The translations under genes and the position numbers were made by a program. DNA of 64,000 bases from the NCBI RefSeq assembly GCF_026314945.1, contig NZ_CP111121.1:3596001-3660000 (forward strand), given 5' to 3'. This DNA comes from Chryseobacterium fluminis (GTDB taxonomy: Bacteria; Bacteroidota; Bacteroidia; Flavobacteriales; Weeksellaceae). Of this stretch, positions 52,354-61,267 are shown piece after piece; within the stretch, counting starts at the first letter, position 1, and each line of letters starts with the position of its first letter. The notes beneath the pieces were generated by a model. It saw only the letters and a list, made by a program, of their open reading frames with translations, was not told the origin of the DNA and ran no database searches.

Positions 52354-55300
52354 TTATAAGTAAATAAGCTGGGTCTTTAGGACTTTTCTTCCCAACGATT
52401 CAAGAATCTTTTTATAGTTTTCTATCTGTTTTTCGTTCGCTGCAGTTTCTTCTCCCGTTTTGAAATCAACAATAATATAGCCCTCTGAACCTTTCAGTAT
52501 ACGGTCTGGTCTGTAGATTCGGCTTTCGCCGTTTTGGGAGATCATGATGTCTTTTTCATTGATCACCTGCCATTTTTCATCAAAAAACTCAGCGTGAGTA
52601 TCCACGATTTCTTCCAGGGTCGTCTGGATTTCGTTTTTTTCCTCCATGATGATCTGCCCTTCGAGGACATAGCGCTCCAGTACTTTGGCAATATCCTTCT
52701 TTGTATTGATTTTGGATAACAGTTCGTGAACAAAAAGACCGATCCTTACTTTTTCATTACGTACCTGATAATTTTTCGACGGAGTTGCTATTTTAATAGA
52801 GGTATTGCCTTCGCTCTTATTCTTGTGGATATGGATATCCTTGGTTTTAAAAGATGAGGTTTTGTGTTTAGAGTACTTTTTCAGCATTTCCGGATGTACG
52901 TCATACAAATCAAACTCGTCCAGATTGTCGGGATTTTTTGTCTGGAGAAATTCCAGAAGTTCAAGATTATTGGAAGTCTTATTGGCTTTCTGGATATAAA
53001 AAAACAGCTGTTCCACAGGTCTTGTTGTCGCTACATATTGAAGACATAACCGGTCGATCAGGTTTTTGTAAGAATTTTGCTTATTAAAGATCTCAATTTC
53101 AGGATCATAGACTTCCAGGTTCTTATTAAACTGGTTAATGTTTACCGACTTCAGCGCTGCATCAGTGCTTGTCTCAAACCAGTTGGTAAATTCACTGTCC
53201 CTGTTTTTATTCATCATCGGGATAAATACAATCGGAAATTCCAGACCTTTGGCTTTATGGATGGTCATAATTTGTATGGCATCGATATTCTCTGACGCCT
53301 GAATGGTGTATTTGGATGCTTCTTCATCCCAATATTTAAGGAATTCCTTTGTACTCGCTCCGGCATTCTGAGTAAAGTTGAACAACATTTCCAGGAAGTT
53401 CAGCAGAAAGTCCGTTTCCTTCTCCTCAAAAGAAAATTCATTGATATAATATTCTATAAAATTATACAGGTTAAATCTCGGAAAATTCTCCTGTTTTAAT
53501 TGTAAAGAATAGGTTTTCTCAATAAACTGTAAAATTTCTTCATGAGATTCAATATCCAGAATTTTGCTCATTTCCAGCGTGAAATCTGCCATTCTGACTC
53601 TCCCCAGCTGATTCAGATAATACATCATCATGATGAGGTTGGGCTTATTTTTGGGATTGGTTTCCCATTTCAGAAATTCAATCACGGCTTTCAGGGTATG
53701 AGACAGTTCCAGAGTCAGTCCCTTGTCGGATATGGTTTTAACATTGGTTTCTTCACCGTTATAGATGACCTTAAGATTTCCCAGCTTCTGAGAATAACTG
53801 AAAATATCAAAATTTCCGCGACAGAGAATCGTAATGTCGGAAAACTTAAAACCCTGATCCAGGCTCTCTTGGATATCTTTGCGCATTTTCTCCGACGTAT
53901 CGTTATAAAAATCATCATTCGTTAAATTCTCAATGAGATTGACTTTCACCCGCCCCTCTTTCGATGATCTTGGACTCTGCCCGGCATCGCTTCCGAAAAT
54001 AGAAGCATGCTCATCCTGTAAGTTTCTGGAATGGTACTGGTACAGTTCGTTATTGAAATTAACAATATTTTTTGCGCTTCTCCAGTTATCTTTTAAGACA
54101 AGAAGTTCAGCATCTCTTGGTGAAAATTCCTTCTTGTTGATAATATCCAGCATGATTTTACTTTCTCCTCCACGAAAACGGTAAATACTTTGCTTGGGAT
54201 CTCCCACCAACGTAAAAGTAGTATTCTCTGTAGATACCGAATGATCTCGCAGCGGAACAAAATTCTGCCACTGAAGTGCCGAGGTATCCTGAAACTCATC
54301 GAAGAAATAATGCTGAAACTGGGATCCTACTTTCTCATAAATAAAAGCGGAAGGCTCGTTTCTCAGGTTTTCATTAATCAGGATATTGAATTTTGATAAC
54401 AGGACCAGGTCATTCTCTTCTTCAATCTTATGGAGTTCATCCTGAATATCCTTATTTACTTTCAGTGGAAGAAGAGCAGATAAAATTTTCTCTTTTTTCT
54501 GTGTTTCTATATACAAAAGGATCAGCTGCATCCTGTTTTCAAGCAGTTGCTCCAAAATTTCAAATATCTCGGATTCTTTATTTTTAGATTTCGCAGAACA
54601 TCCCTTCCTGTAATTATTAACTACGGATTCTTCCTGTGTTGTGGGAAACGGAAAACCTGTTCTCTGCTGATTATAAAAGTCAAGAACTTTTACAAAGAAG
54701 CCTCCGATCCCGTTTTTACCCTGAGCAAAATCTTCAACCTCAATATTTCTGGACCTGAAAAGCTCAATCGATTTTGTGGCAAGCTCATGAGCCTGTTTTC
54801 TATTGGCAATAATTTCTTTCCGGAGTGCATTTTTTATATTTTCATAATTGGCACTGTCGAAGTCTTTATTATTTTTGAGGTGTTCATAATGGATATCCTT
54901 TACAAATTCCTTTGCAGAATCATAAAGACTTTTGTTTAAATTGATTCTTTCATTGTTTTCAAGGCTATAGTCTACATAATCCATGAAAGAATTGGAAATC
55001 ACTTCATTTTCTCCGATCTGATCAAGCATCTTATCTACCGCCTCGATCAAATAGGGTTCTGCTTCAATTTCAAGATTAAAATTTTTGGCCAGCCCCAGTT
55101 CATAGGAGAAACTTCTTACCAGCCTTGAGTTGAAACGGTCAATTGTTCCGATATTAAGTGTTGAATAATTATGAAGCACATAATCGAGGAGTTTTTTAGA
55201 CCGGTTATGCAATTCATCAATAGTGATTTTCAGACCTTCTTGCTCAAATGCCTTCTGTATGTTTTTTAAATCCCCGTTTTCAGCATAAGAATCTGCCGAA

Positions 55301-55494
55301 AAGTTTCCCAGCCAGGATAAAATTCTTTCCTTCATTTCGTTGGCAGCTTTATTGGTAAAAGTGAGTGCCAGAATATTCCTGATCGAGTGCTGCTGATGAG
55401 GATAACGAAGACAGATCATCAAAAGACGCTGCACCAGGGCATAAGTTTTGCCGGAGCCCGCAGAAGCATTGATTACTGTATAAGAATTTTGCAT
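52354..55494 (-). CDS. UvrD-type helicase with C-terminal nuclease (AddA/RecB-like)
   Basis: 1046 aa from the ATG at 55494; the longer start at 55518 adds eight residues before the conserved MQNSYTVINASAGSGKT. Superfamily 1 helicase motifs are complete: Walker A ASAGSGKT, ALTFTNKAANEMKER (Ia), FDEFQDTS (II), LVGDPKQSIYRFRGG (III), VLKDNWRS (IV), IMTIHKAKGLEFPIVFIP (V) and LCLQYVATTRP (VI). The C-terminus has RPDRILKGSEGYIIVDFKTG, the D-x(n)-D/E-x-K nuclease core. It resembles the AddA subunit of AddAB or RecB, which resect double-strand breaks. No AddB-like partner is in the window. Confidence 0.9.
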   Translation of the reverse strand: MQNSYTVINASAGSGKTYALVQRLLMICLRYPHQQHSIRNILALTFTNKAANEMKERILSWLGNFSADSYAENGDLKNIQKAFEQEGLKITIDELHNRSKKLLDYVLHNYSTLNIGTIDRFNSRLVRSFSYELGLAKNFNLEIEAEPYLIEAVDKMLDQIGENEVISNSFMDYVDYSLENNERINLNKSLYDSAKEFVKDIHYEHLKNNKDFDSANYENIKNALRKEIIANRKQAHELATKSIELFRSRNIEVEDFAQGKNGIGGFFVKVLDFYNQQRTGFPFPTTQEESVVNNYRKGCSAKSKNKESEIFEILEQLLENRMQLILLYIETQKKEKILSALLPLKVNKDIQDELHKIEEENDLVLLSKFNILINENLRNEPSAFIYEKVGSQFQHYFFDEFQDTSALQWQNFVPLRDHSVSTENTTFTLVGDPKQSIYRFRGGESKIMLDIINKKEFSPRDAELLVLKDNWRSAKNIVNFNNELYQYHSRNLQDEHASIFGSDAGQSPRSSKEGRVKVNLIENLTNDDFYNDTSEKMRKDIQESLDQGFKFSDITILCRGNFDIFSYSQKLGNLKVIYNGEETNVKTISDKGLTLELSHTLKAVIEFLKWETNPKNKPNLIMMMYYLNQLGRVRMADFTLEMSKILDIESHEEILQFIEKTYSLQLKQENFPRFNLYNFIEYYINEFSFEEKETDFLLNFLEMLFNFTQNAGASTKEFLKYWDEEASKYTIQASENIDAIQIMTIHKAKGLEFPIVFIPMMNKNRDSEFTNWFETSTDAALKSVNINQFNKNLEVYDPEIEIFNKQNSYKNLIDRLCLQYVATTRPVEQLFFYIQKANKTSNNLELLEFLQTKNPDNLDEFDLYDVHPEMLKKYSKHKTSSFKTKDIHIHKNKSEGNTSIKIATPSKNYQVRNEKVRIGLFVHELLSKINTKKDIAKVLERYVLEGQIIMEEKNEIQTTLEEIVDTHAEFFDEKWQVINEKDIMISQNGESRIYRPDRILKGSEGYIIVDFKTGEETAANEKQIENYKKILESLGRKVLKTQLIYL

Positions 55495-55649
55495 TTTTAT
55501 GAAGAATTGGAAGTGCAAGTTAGCTAAAATTTACATGAAATTTTAACAATACAGGCTCGCTATTTAACGGTTTCGAAAATCAAAATACTAAATAAATCCC
55601 AAAACGCGTTAACTGTGGTTAAACTTATGCTATAATTTAAAAATATTGA

Positions 55650-55657
55650 TAGTTTTG
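55650..55657 (+). promoter_or_regulatory. -7 element of the carboxypeptidase-regulatory pair
   Basis: TAGTTTTG matches TAnnTTTG exactly and lies 18 bases before the GTG chosen as start, which argues against the longer start upstream of it. Confidence 0.5.
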
Positions 55658-55675
55658 TTTCATAAAAAACTATTC

Positions 55676-56422
55676 GTGAAAATTAAACTACTCTTTATTT
55701 TATTAACGCTATTTTTTATTACCGGTAATGCTCAGGAATACATTTTCGGGAAGGTGATGTCCGAAGAGAATCTGGAGATGCAGGATGTTACTGTTATTAA
55801 TATCAGAACAGACGAACGTGTACCCTCCAATAAAGACGGTCATTTTATGATATCCGGAAGAGCCGGAGATGAGCTGAGATTTATTAAAACCGGCTACGAT
55901 CGTTTCAATGTAAAAATTACGAAGGAAAATATCAGCGCACCGCTGAACATTAGGCTTACCCGCGCAAGCATTCAGATCCCTGAAATTGAAATCTCCAAAG
56001 GCCTTACGGGAGACCTGAAGATCGATTCCAAAACCCTCAACAGACCTAAAAAAGTGGAGCGGCTGGTTAGAGAGATCGATCAGTATATGGTAAAAAAGTC
56101 GGATCCCAGGATTCTGGCAGCAAGAGCCGGAGAATTTGTACAGCCTAAAGGACAGGGATTTTCTGTGGGGAAGGTGAAAAACAAATGGGATGATGTGGAT
56201 TTTATGACTTATCTAACCAATGTATTGGGTGAGCAGTATTTTACAGATCTGAAAATAGATAAACCGAATATTCAGCATTTTATTTATTATGTCTTTGCCG
56301 GAGGTTTTGAAAGGAAAAATATATTAAAATACGGATATTGCAGCGATGCAGATTTAAACAGGTTTCAGAGAGCTGTTTTAACGCGTATCTCCTCTTACCG
56401 TGCACCTTATACTCAAAAATAA
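55676..56422 (+). CDS. carboxypeptidase-regulatory-like domain protein A
   Basis: 248 aa from a GTG at 55676 (V-K-I-KLLFILLTLFFITGNAQ is a good signal peptide). The upstream TTG frame has no promoter behind it. Residues 21-100 are a carboxypeptidase-D-regulatory-like domain (EYIFGKVMSEENLEMQDVTVINIRT ... GHFMISGRAGDELRFIKTGYD). A helical region of unknown function follows. It is 9 bases from a paralogue with the same layout. Envelope protein; in Bacteroidetes this domain often fronts outer-membrane or cell-surface proteins, but no barrel is attached here. Confidence 0.72.
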   Translation: MKIKLLFILLTLFFITGNAQEYIFGKVMSEENLEMQDVTVINIRTDERVPSNKDGHFMISGRAGDELRFIKTGYDRFNVKITKENISAPLNIRLTRASIQIPEIEISKGLTGDLKIDSKTLNRPKKVERLVREIDQYMVKKSDPRILAARAGEFVQPKGQGFSVGKVKNKWDDVDFMTYLTNVLGEQYFTDLKIDKPNIQHFIYYVFAGGFERKNILKYGYCSDADLNRFQRAVLTRISSYRAPYTQK

Positions 56423-56431
56423 ATTCTTGGT

Positions 56432-57190
56432 ATGGCAAAAGGCAGATGGGGAATAATTTTAATTTTTCTCTTTGGAATAATTTATTCTCAGGAAACGGTT
56501 ACCGGGAAAATTACAGATCAGGATCATAGTGACCTCGCATCCGTCATGGTTATTAATATGGCTACAGACCAGAAAACATACAGTGATTCTTCCGGAGAAT
56601 TTTCAATCTCAGCATCAGAAGATGATGAGCTTAGGTTCGTAAAAGTCGGCTATGAAAGAAATTCCGTAAGAGTTTTGAAATCCGGGATAAATTCTAAGGT
56701 GTTTATGATGATGATAAAAGTTCCTGAAGAAATTGAAGAAGTAAAAGTGGCCAGAAAAGAAGATGCTGCCCGTAGGACTAAAGGGGAGCAGGTAAGAGAT
56801 GCCGTAGGGCTTCCGCAACCCAGAGGTAAAATGAGAGAAAAACCGGCAGAAGTAAAGCAGGTGCTGATTCCCATTCTTTTAGGACAGTTAAATGTTCAGG
56901 GCGCATACGACCTGATCAGTGGAAAAGCACGGCGACAAAAAAGAGCTTACCGGTATGATGACTTACAGGAGCATATTTTATGGGTGAGAAACAGAGTCGA
57001 TAATGATTATTTTACAAAAGCGGGAATTCCCGTTGAAAGAATTTCTGAATTTATCGAGTTTTCGTTTTCCGAAAACCCTCATATCAGAACCTATGTAAAA
57101 TCTAAAAACCTATCCGGAGTTTTATTCAGAATGGAAGAAACTATTCCTACGTATCTTGAGCGTTTGCAAACAGGAAAAAATAAACGTTGA
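56432..57190 (+). CDS. carboxypeptidase-regulatory-like domain protein B (paralogue of A)
   Basis: 252 aa. Signal peptide (MAKGRWGIILIFLFGIIYSQ), then a regulatory-like domain (ETVTGKITDQDHSDLASVMVINMATDQ ... GEFSISASEDDELRFVKVGYERN). The segments DDELRFVKVGYERNSVRV and, in A, GDELRFIKTGYDRFNVKI show that the two genes are tandem duplicates. Both share a LNVQGAYDLISGKA- or YFTDLKI-like helical half with ISEFIEFSFSENPH / IQHFIYYVFAGGF equivalents. Function unknown; they may form a heteromeric envelope complex. Confidence 0.75.
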   Translation: MAKGRWGIILIFLFGIIYSQETVTGKITDQDHSDLASVMVINMATDQKTYSDSSGEFSISASEDDELRFVKVGYERNSVRVLKSGINSKVFMMMIKVPEEIEEVKVARKEDAARRTKGEQVRDAVGLPQPRGKMREKPAEVKQVLIPILLGQLNVQGAYDLISGKARRQKRAYRYDDLQEHILWVRNRVDNDYFTKAGIPVERISEFIEFSFSENPHIRTYVKSKNLSGVLFRMEETIPTYLERLQTGKNKR

Positions 57191-57263
57191 ACATGTTAAA
57201 AAATCTTAAAATTGGAATGGGAATTGTTGAATCTAATTGTAAATCAAAACAAAAGCTGGTTTT

Positions 57264-57998
57264 ATGAATAAAAATATTATAGCAATTGCCATTGGTGCAC
57301 TTGGATTTATTATAGGTCTAGGGCTTTTGGGAAATGCCGTCAAAAACAGGAATAAATCTGAAAATACCATTTCAGTTACCGGATTAGGTTCTAAAAAATT
57401 TACTTCCGATCTCGTAACCTGGTCCGGAAGTTTTTCTAAAAATAATTTTGATCTGAAGGCAGCATATGATGAGCTGGCAATAGACAAAAAAACGATCAAT
57501 GACTATCTTCTTTCAAAGGGAGTAAAGCAAAGCGAAATTGTTTTTTCTTCGGTTGACATTCAAAAGCAGTTCAGAAACTACACGGATGCCAACGGAAATA
57601 ATGTTCAGGGGGAATTCTCCGGCTATAGCCTTACGCAAAGGGTTTCCATAGAAAGTAAAGAAGTTACTAAAATTGAGAATCTTTCGAGAAATATCACAGA
57701 AATTATCAATCGCGGGATAGAGTTTACCTCATCTTCGCCCAGTTATTTCTATACAAAGCTAGCCACCGTAAAACAGGAAATGATCGCTTCTGCTACAAAA
57801 GATGCTAAAGAACGCGCAGAAAAAATTGCAGAAAACTCAGGTAGTGATCTTGGAAATCTGAAAAAAGCAACCATGGGTGTTATTCAGATTACTGCCCCCA
57901 ATTCCAACGAAGATTATTCCTATGGAGGAACATTCAATACATCTTCCAAAGAAAAAGAAGCAAGCATTACAATCAAGCTGGAATACGAAGTAAACTGA
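57264..57998 (+). CDS. SIMPL domain-containing protein (DUF541)
   Basis: 244 aa. An N-terminal signal anchor (about 5-25, IAIAIGALGFIIGLGLLG) is followed by the SIMPL domain, whose features are TISVTGLGSKKFTSDLVTWSGSF, a central YSLTQRVSIESKEVTKI and ATKDAKERAEKIAENSGSDLGNLKKA with the terminal SITIKLEYEVN. Family members are periplasmic or surface proteins of poorly defined role, some linked to stress. It lies 73 bases after the paralogue pair; a terminator follows. Confidence 0.9.
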   Translation: MNKNIIAIAIGALGFIIGLGLLGNAVKNRNKSENTISVTGLGSKKFTSDLVTWSGSFSKNNFDLKAAYDELAIDKKTINDYLLSKGVKQSEIVFSSVDIQKQFRNYTDANGNNVQGEFSGYSLTQRVSIESKEVTKIENLSRNITEIINRGIEFTSSSPSYFYTKLATVKQEMIASATKDAKERAEKIAENSGSDLGNLKKATMGVIQITAPNSNEDYSYGGTFNTSSKEKEASITIKLEYEVN

Positions 57999-58017
57999 TC
58001 TTACGTTTAATACATAA

Positions 58018-58053
58018 TAAACTCCGGGGTTTGTATCCCGGATTTATATTTTA
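58018..58053. terminator. bidirectional terminator SIMPL / GNAT
   Basis: TCCGGG (58023-58028) pairs with CCCGGA (58037-58042), with A- and T-rich flanks, between two convergent genes. Confidence 0.75.
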
Positions 58054-58563
58054 ATGATAAACGACATCATAGATTTCATCTTTAATCTCCTTTATATTCT
58101 CAGGAGAATAGTTGGCCAGCAACCATAAATCGAGTGGTTTTTTTCCTGGTCCGTAACTTGGCTGAACATACATTTCATCAATCAGATGAAAACCGTTCCG
58201 CTCATAAAAAGAGTAACGTCTTTTGGCATCATCGCCTAAGTGGTCGGGCTCAATCTCCAGAATAATCCTGGGATAGTTTTCAAATAAATAACCGGTGATG
58301 TACGAACCTAATTTCTGACTCCGGAACTCCGGGAATACTTCAAAATGTTCCACAAAAGTATAATTGCTCAGTTCCCAGATAATAAGATACCCGACATTTT
58401 TAGATTCGGATGAAACCGAAATTATTTTAACTTTCGGATTTGAGAATAAGGCAACCAGCGTTTTCCAGTCTCTTCTCTCGTCTTCGGGAAAGGTACTGCA
58501 GTAGGAGTCGAAAATTTCCTGAACTCTGTAATCGTCAGGACTTGTAATTTGTAAAAATTCCAT
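58051..58563 (-). CDS. GNAT family N-acetyltransferase
   Basis: 170 aa. The acetyl-CoA loop EFRSQKLGSYITGYLFE (R-x-x-K/x-L-G) and the beta5 segment IILEIEPDHLGDDAKRR-x-FYERNGFHLID are GNAT signatures. The C-terminal YGPGKKPLDLWLLAN is typical of acyltransferases of this subgroup. Substrate unknown. Two bases separate it from the PspC-domain gene, so it is part of the minus-strand DUF2851-PspC-GNAT run. Confidence 0.88.
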   Translation of the reverse strand: MEFLQITSPDDYRVQEIFDSYCSTFPEDERRDWKTLVALFSNPKVKIISVSSESKNVGYLIIWELSNYTFVEHFEVFPEFRSQKLGSYITGYLFENYPRIILEIEPDHLGDDAKRRYSFYERNGFHLIDEMYVQPSYGPGKKPLDLWLLANYSPENIKEIKDEIYDVVYH

Positions 58564-58565
58564 GG

Positions 58566-58787
58566 TTATAAATCAAAAACACTCGGTCTTCTTGTAATGA
58601 AAATATCTTTAATCCAAAGTGTAAAGGCTAATCCCAAATAAATAAGAAAGAAAAATCCTGCGGTAGCAAAAGTAGAGTAGATGAAAAATACCCTCAGCTT
58701 AGAGACAGGAATGCCCAGTTTTGCGCCTGTTCTGGTCAGAACACCAAACCATTCTCTTTCCATTTTGTGGCGAATATTATCAAACAT
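58566..58787 (-). CDS. PspC domain-containing small membrane protein
   Basis: 73 aa. FGVLTRTGAKLGIPVSKLRVFFIYSTFATAGFFFLIYLGLAFTLW is the PspC domain: a short helix, then one long hydrophobic segment (about 33-60). PspC proteins sense or respond to membrane stress in other bacteria. Its start lies 8 bases inside the 3' end of the DUF2851 gene, indicating translational coupling. Confidence 0.82.
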   Translation of the reverse strand: MFDNIRHKMEREWFGVLTRTGAKLGIPVSKLRVFFIYSTFATAGFFFLIYLGLAFTLWIKDIFITRRPSVFDL

Positions 58788-60054
58788 TTGAAGATTCTTT
58801 TAAAAGTTTAAATCCGATACTGCAATTTAAGCAATTTTTTTCTTCACATGAATTTTTATAATGATAAATCAGACTCTGACTTTCTAAAGCGTTTTTGCAA
58901 GTCAATCCCAATCTTTTCCAATCACTTACCACGGCGTTTTTTTCAGCAGGAAGATGCCTGTAAAAATTCAATACTTCATCTGCTGTTTCCTCATTCTGAT
59001 ATTTCTGATAAGTATATTTCAGGGGTAAAACAGTATTTAAAATCAGCAATTCAACAAAGTCTCTGCTCAGCGTCTTTGGCTGGTGTACCGTAGAAATTTT
59101 TCCGAAATTGAAATGATTGTCCCAATATTCCGAAGCTTTTACTTTTTTAAATATTTCAAATATATCCTCTGAACGCTGAATATGAATAATTTTAGAAAAT
59201 AAACTCTGATGCTGATGATAAAGATTCGCTAATTGTGATAAACGGATGGTCGGAAAATTAGGTGGCCGTAACCGTAAGAATTTGGGACGGAATTTTAGAT
59301 CGGAAATATTAAATTTCACTTTAATAAAATCGAATTCGCGTTTCCAGATTTTCATCCGGTCATCTTCAGGGTTTTCCAGCCAACCGGAAATACCAAACAA
59401 TAATGCTTCGAGCTGCGTCTCATTATGGCGGAGTTTGTTAATGATGCTGAAGTCGACACTTTCTGCGATCTGCTTAAAAATAAATGCATTAACTTTTAAA
59501 CCGAAAGAATAGGCGAGGCTCTGAAATAAAACAGCTTCAAAATTGTTTTTAAACTGCTGTAAGCTTTTTTCTAATTCCAGGGACTTCTGCTCCAGTTTTT
59601 TTAACATGTTCTGTTCATGGAAATTAACCGGGATCCGGGTAGGATTAAAAATGGTTTCGCAGGGAATAAACTGACTTCCGCCCGCCAGTTTTTTATATTT
59701 CCAGAGAATATCCTGGTCGATGTAATTGAGTAATTCTAATGTCGGAATATGATTATGATTAAACTCCTCGATTTCCATGTCGTTTTGAAAAACAATATGA
59801 AGGATAATATTCTGATAATTAGGATCTGAAGAGTGGTTATGAAAGATCCAGTCGGAAGATTTGACGTGGAGCTCAATATTTCCGGCAAAAATAAGATCAT
59901 TGATTTTAATTCTTGCCGATAAGAAATCCGGGCCGGAATCTGTATTCCATTTACCGAAGTCGTGTATTTCAACGGAATTCCCTTCAATATCCTTGAAGTC
60001 AAAATGTTTGAAAACCTTAAAGTTCCAAAGATATTGAAGCAGTTTTTCCGTCAT
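58780..60054 (-). CDS. DUF2851 family protein
   Basis: 424 aa, cytosolic by lack of signal or membrane spans. The N-terminus TEKLLQYLWNFKVFKHFDFKDIEGNSVEIHDFGKWNTDSGPDFLSARIKI and GNIELHVKSSDW are characteristic of the DUF2851 family of Bacteroidetes; the GPDF...E-x-H-V-K arrangement resembles a PD-(D/E)XK-like nuclease core but this is speculative. The C-terminus has a CxxCxxC-like set (CEEKNCLNCSIGF). Function unknown. First gene of the run ending in the GNAT gene. Confidence 0.82.
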   Translation of the reverse strand: MTEKLLQYLWNFKVFKHFDFKDIEGNSVEIHDFGKWNTDSGPDFLSARIKINDLIFAGNIELHVKSSDWIFHNHSSDPNYQNIILHIVFQNDMEIEEFNHNHIPTLELLNYIDQDILWKYKKLAGGSQFIPCETIFNPTRIPVNFHEQNMLKKLEQKSLELEKSLQQFKNNFEAVLFQSLAYSFGLKVNAFIFKQIAESVDFSIINKLRHNETQLEALLFGISGWLENPEDDRMKIWKREFDFIKVKFNISDLKFRPKFLRLRPPNFPTIRLSQLANLYHQHQSLFSKIIHIQRSEDIFEIFKKVKASEYWDNHFNFGKISTVHQPKTLSRDFVELLILNTVLPLKYTYQKYQNEETADEVLNFYRHLPAEKNAVVSDWKRLGLTCKNALESQSLIYHYKNSCEEKNCLNCSIGFKLLKESSNV

Positions 60055-60081
60055 AAATGTGACACAAATATAACAGAAATG

Positions 60082-61230
60082 CTACACTTTTGTCAACTCT
60101 TTTTTGAAATTTTCGATCGTTGTTCTATACATTTCTTCATAGATAGGAAGAATGTTTTTTAAATCGAATTTTATAGCCTGTTCTTTCGCATTTTCTTTCA
60201 TTTTGGCTAAAAGTTCATCGTTGCTCAGCAGTTTAATGGTATAGTTGCTCATCGCCTCCACATTTCCGATTTCTGCTAAGAATCCGGTTTCTCCCTGGAT
60301 GTTTACTTCCGGAATTCCTCCTGCATTCGAGCTGATCACCGGCGTATGGGCAGCCATTGCTTCTAATGCGGCCAAACCAAAGCTTTCCTGTTCCGAAGGC
60401 AATAAAAATACATCTGAAAGCTGAAGGATCCTGTATAAATCGTTTACTTTACCGAGCAGACGGATCTTTGAAATTAGATCAGGGTTTTCTTCTAAGAACT
60501 GACTGATCTTTTCCATATCCGGACCTTCACCGATGATGATTAATTTTGATTTAACCTTGTTCTGAACATTTTTGAAAATCTGTAGTACTTCATCGACTCT
60601 TTTTACCGGGCGCAAATTAGAAACATGGATCAGGATTTTCTCATCAGAATTGGCAAACTGGGTGCGCTGGCAGTCACTCGGTTCATCAAATTCAGAATTA
60701 TCAATAAAATTGGTAATGACCTGAATTTCTTTTTTGATTTTAAAGAACTGTAAGGTATCTCTTTTAAGGCTTTCTGAAACAGAAGTGATGGCATCCGACT
60801 GATTGATAGAAAATTCTACCGCATGTTTGTAGCTTGGATGTTGTCCTACCAAAGTAATATCCGTTCCGTGAAGCGTGGTTACCAACGGAATGTCATTATT
60901 GTCTTCCCGCAACATCTGTTTTGCAGTAAAAGCTGCGTAGGCATAGGGTATAGCATAATGAGCATGCAGTAGATCCAGTTTGTAAAGATTCACTACCCGA
61001 TAGATCATGGAACTTAATGCGATATCATAAGGCTGATATTGAAAAAGCGGATACGTCTGAACATTCACCCTGTGAAAGAAAATATTCGGATTGGTAATAT
61101 CAAGTCTTGCAGGAAGCGCATTACTGATAAAGTGAACCTCATAGCCTTTGTTGGCCAGTGACATTCCCAGTTCTGTTGCTACGATTCCGCTTCCGCCGTA
61201 TGTTGGATAGCAAAGTATGCCTATTTTCAT
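60082..61230 (-). CDS. bshA: N-acetyl-alpha-D-glucosaminyl L-malate synthase
   Basis: 382 aa GT4-family retaining glycosyltransferase. The N-terminus GILCYPTYGGSGIVATELGMSLANKGYEVHFIS is diagnostic for BshA, together with LHAHYAIPYAYAA, LVTTLHGTDITLVG and the C-terminal EQESFGLAALEAMA with the two Glu of the ExFGxxxxE motif. It joins GlcNAc from UDP-GlcNAc to L-malate, the first step of bacillithiol synthesis. BshB and BshC are not in this window. It is 28 bases from the DUF2851 gene. Confidence 0.95.
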   Translation of the reverse strand: MKIGILCYPTYGGSGIVATELGMSLANKGYEVHFISNALPARLDITNPNIFFHRVNVQTYPLFQYQPYDIALSSMIYRVVNLYKLDLLHAHYAIPYAYAAFTAKQMLREDNNDIPLVTTLHGTDITLVGQHPSYKHAVEFSINQSDAITSVSESLKRDTLQFFKIKKEIQVITNFIDNSEFDEPSDCQRTQFANSDEKILIHVSNLRPVKRVDEVLQIFKNVQNKVKSKLIIIGEGPDMEKISQFLEENPDLISKIRLLGKVNDLYRILQLSDVFLLPSEQESFGLAALEAMAAHTPVISSNAGGIPEVNIQGETGFLAEIGNVEAMSNYTIKLLSNDELLAKMKENAKEQAIKFDLKNILPIYEEMYRTTIENFKKELTKV

Positions 61231-61267
61231 TAGTTTATTGTTGTTTTGATGTTGTAAATAGCTGAAT

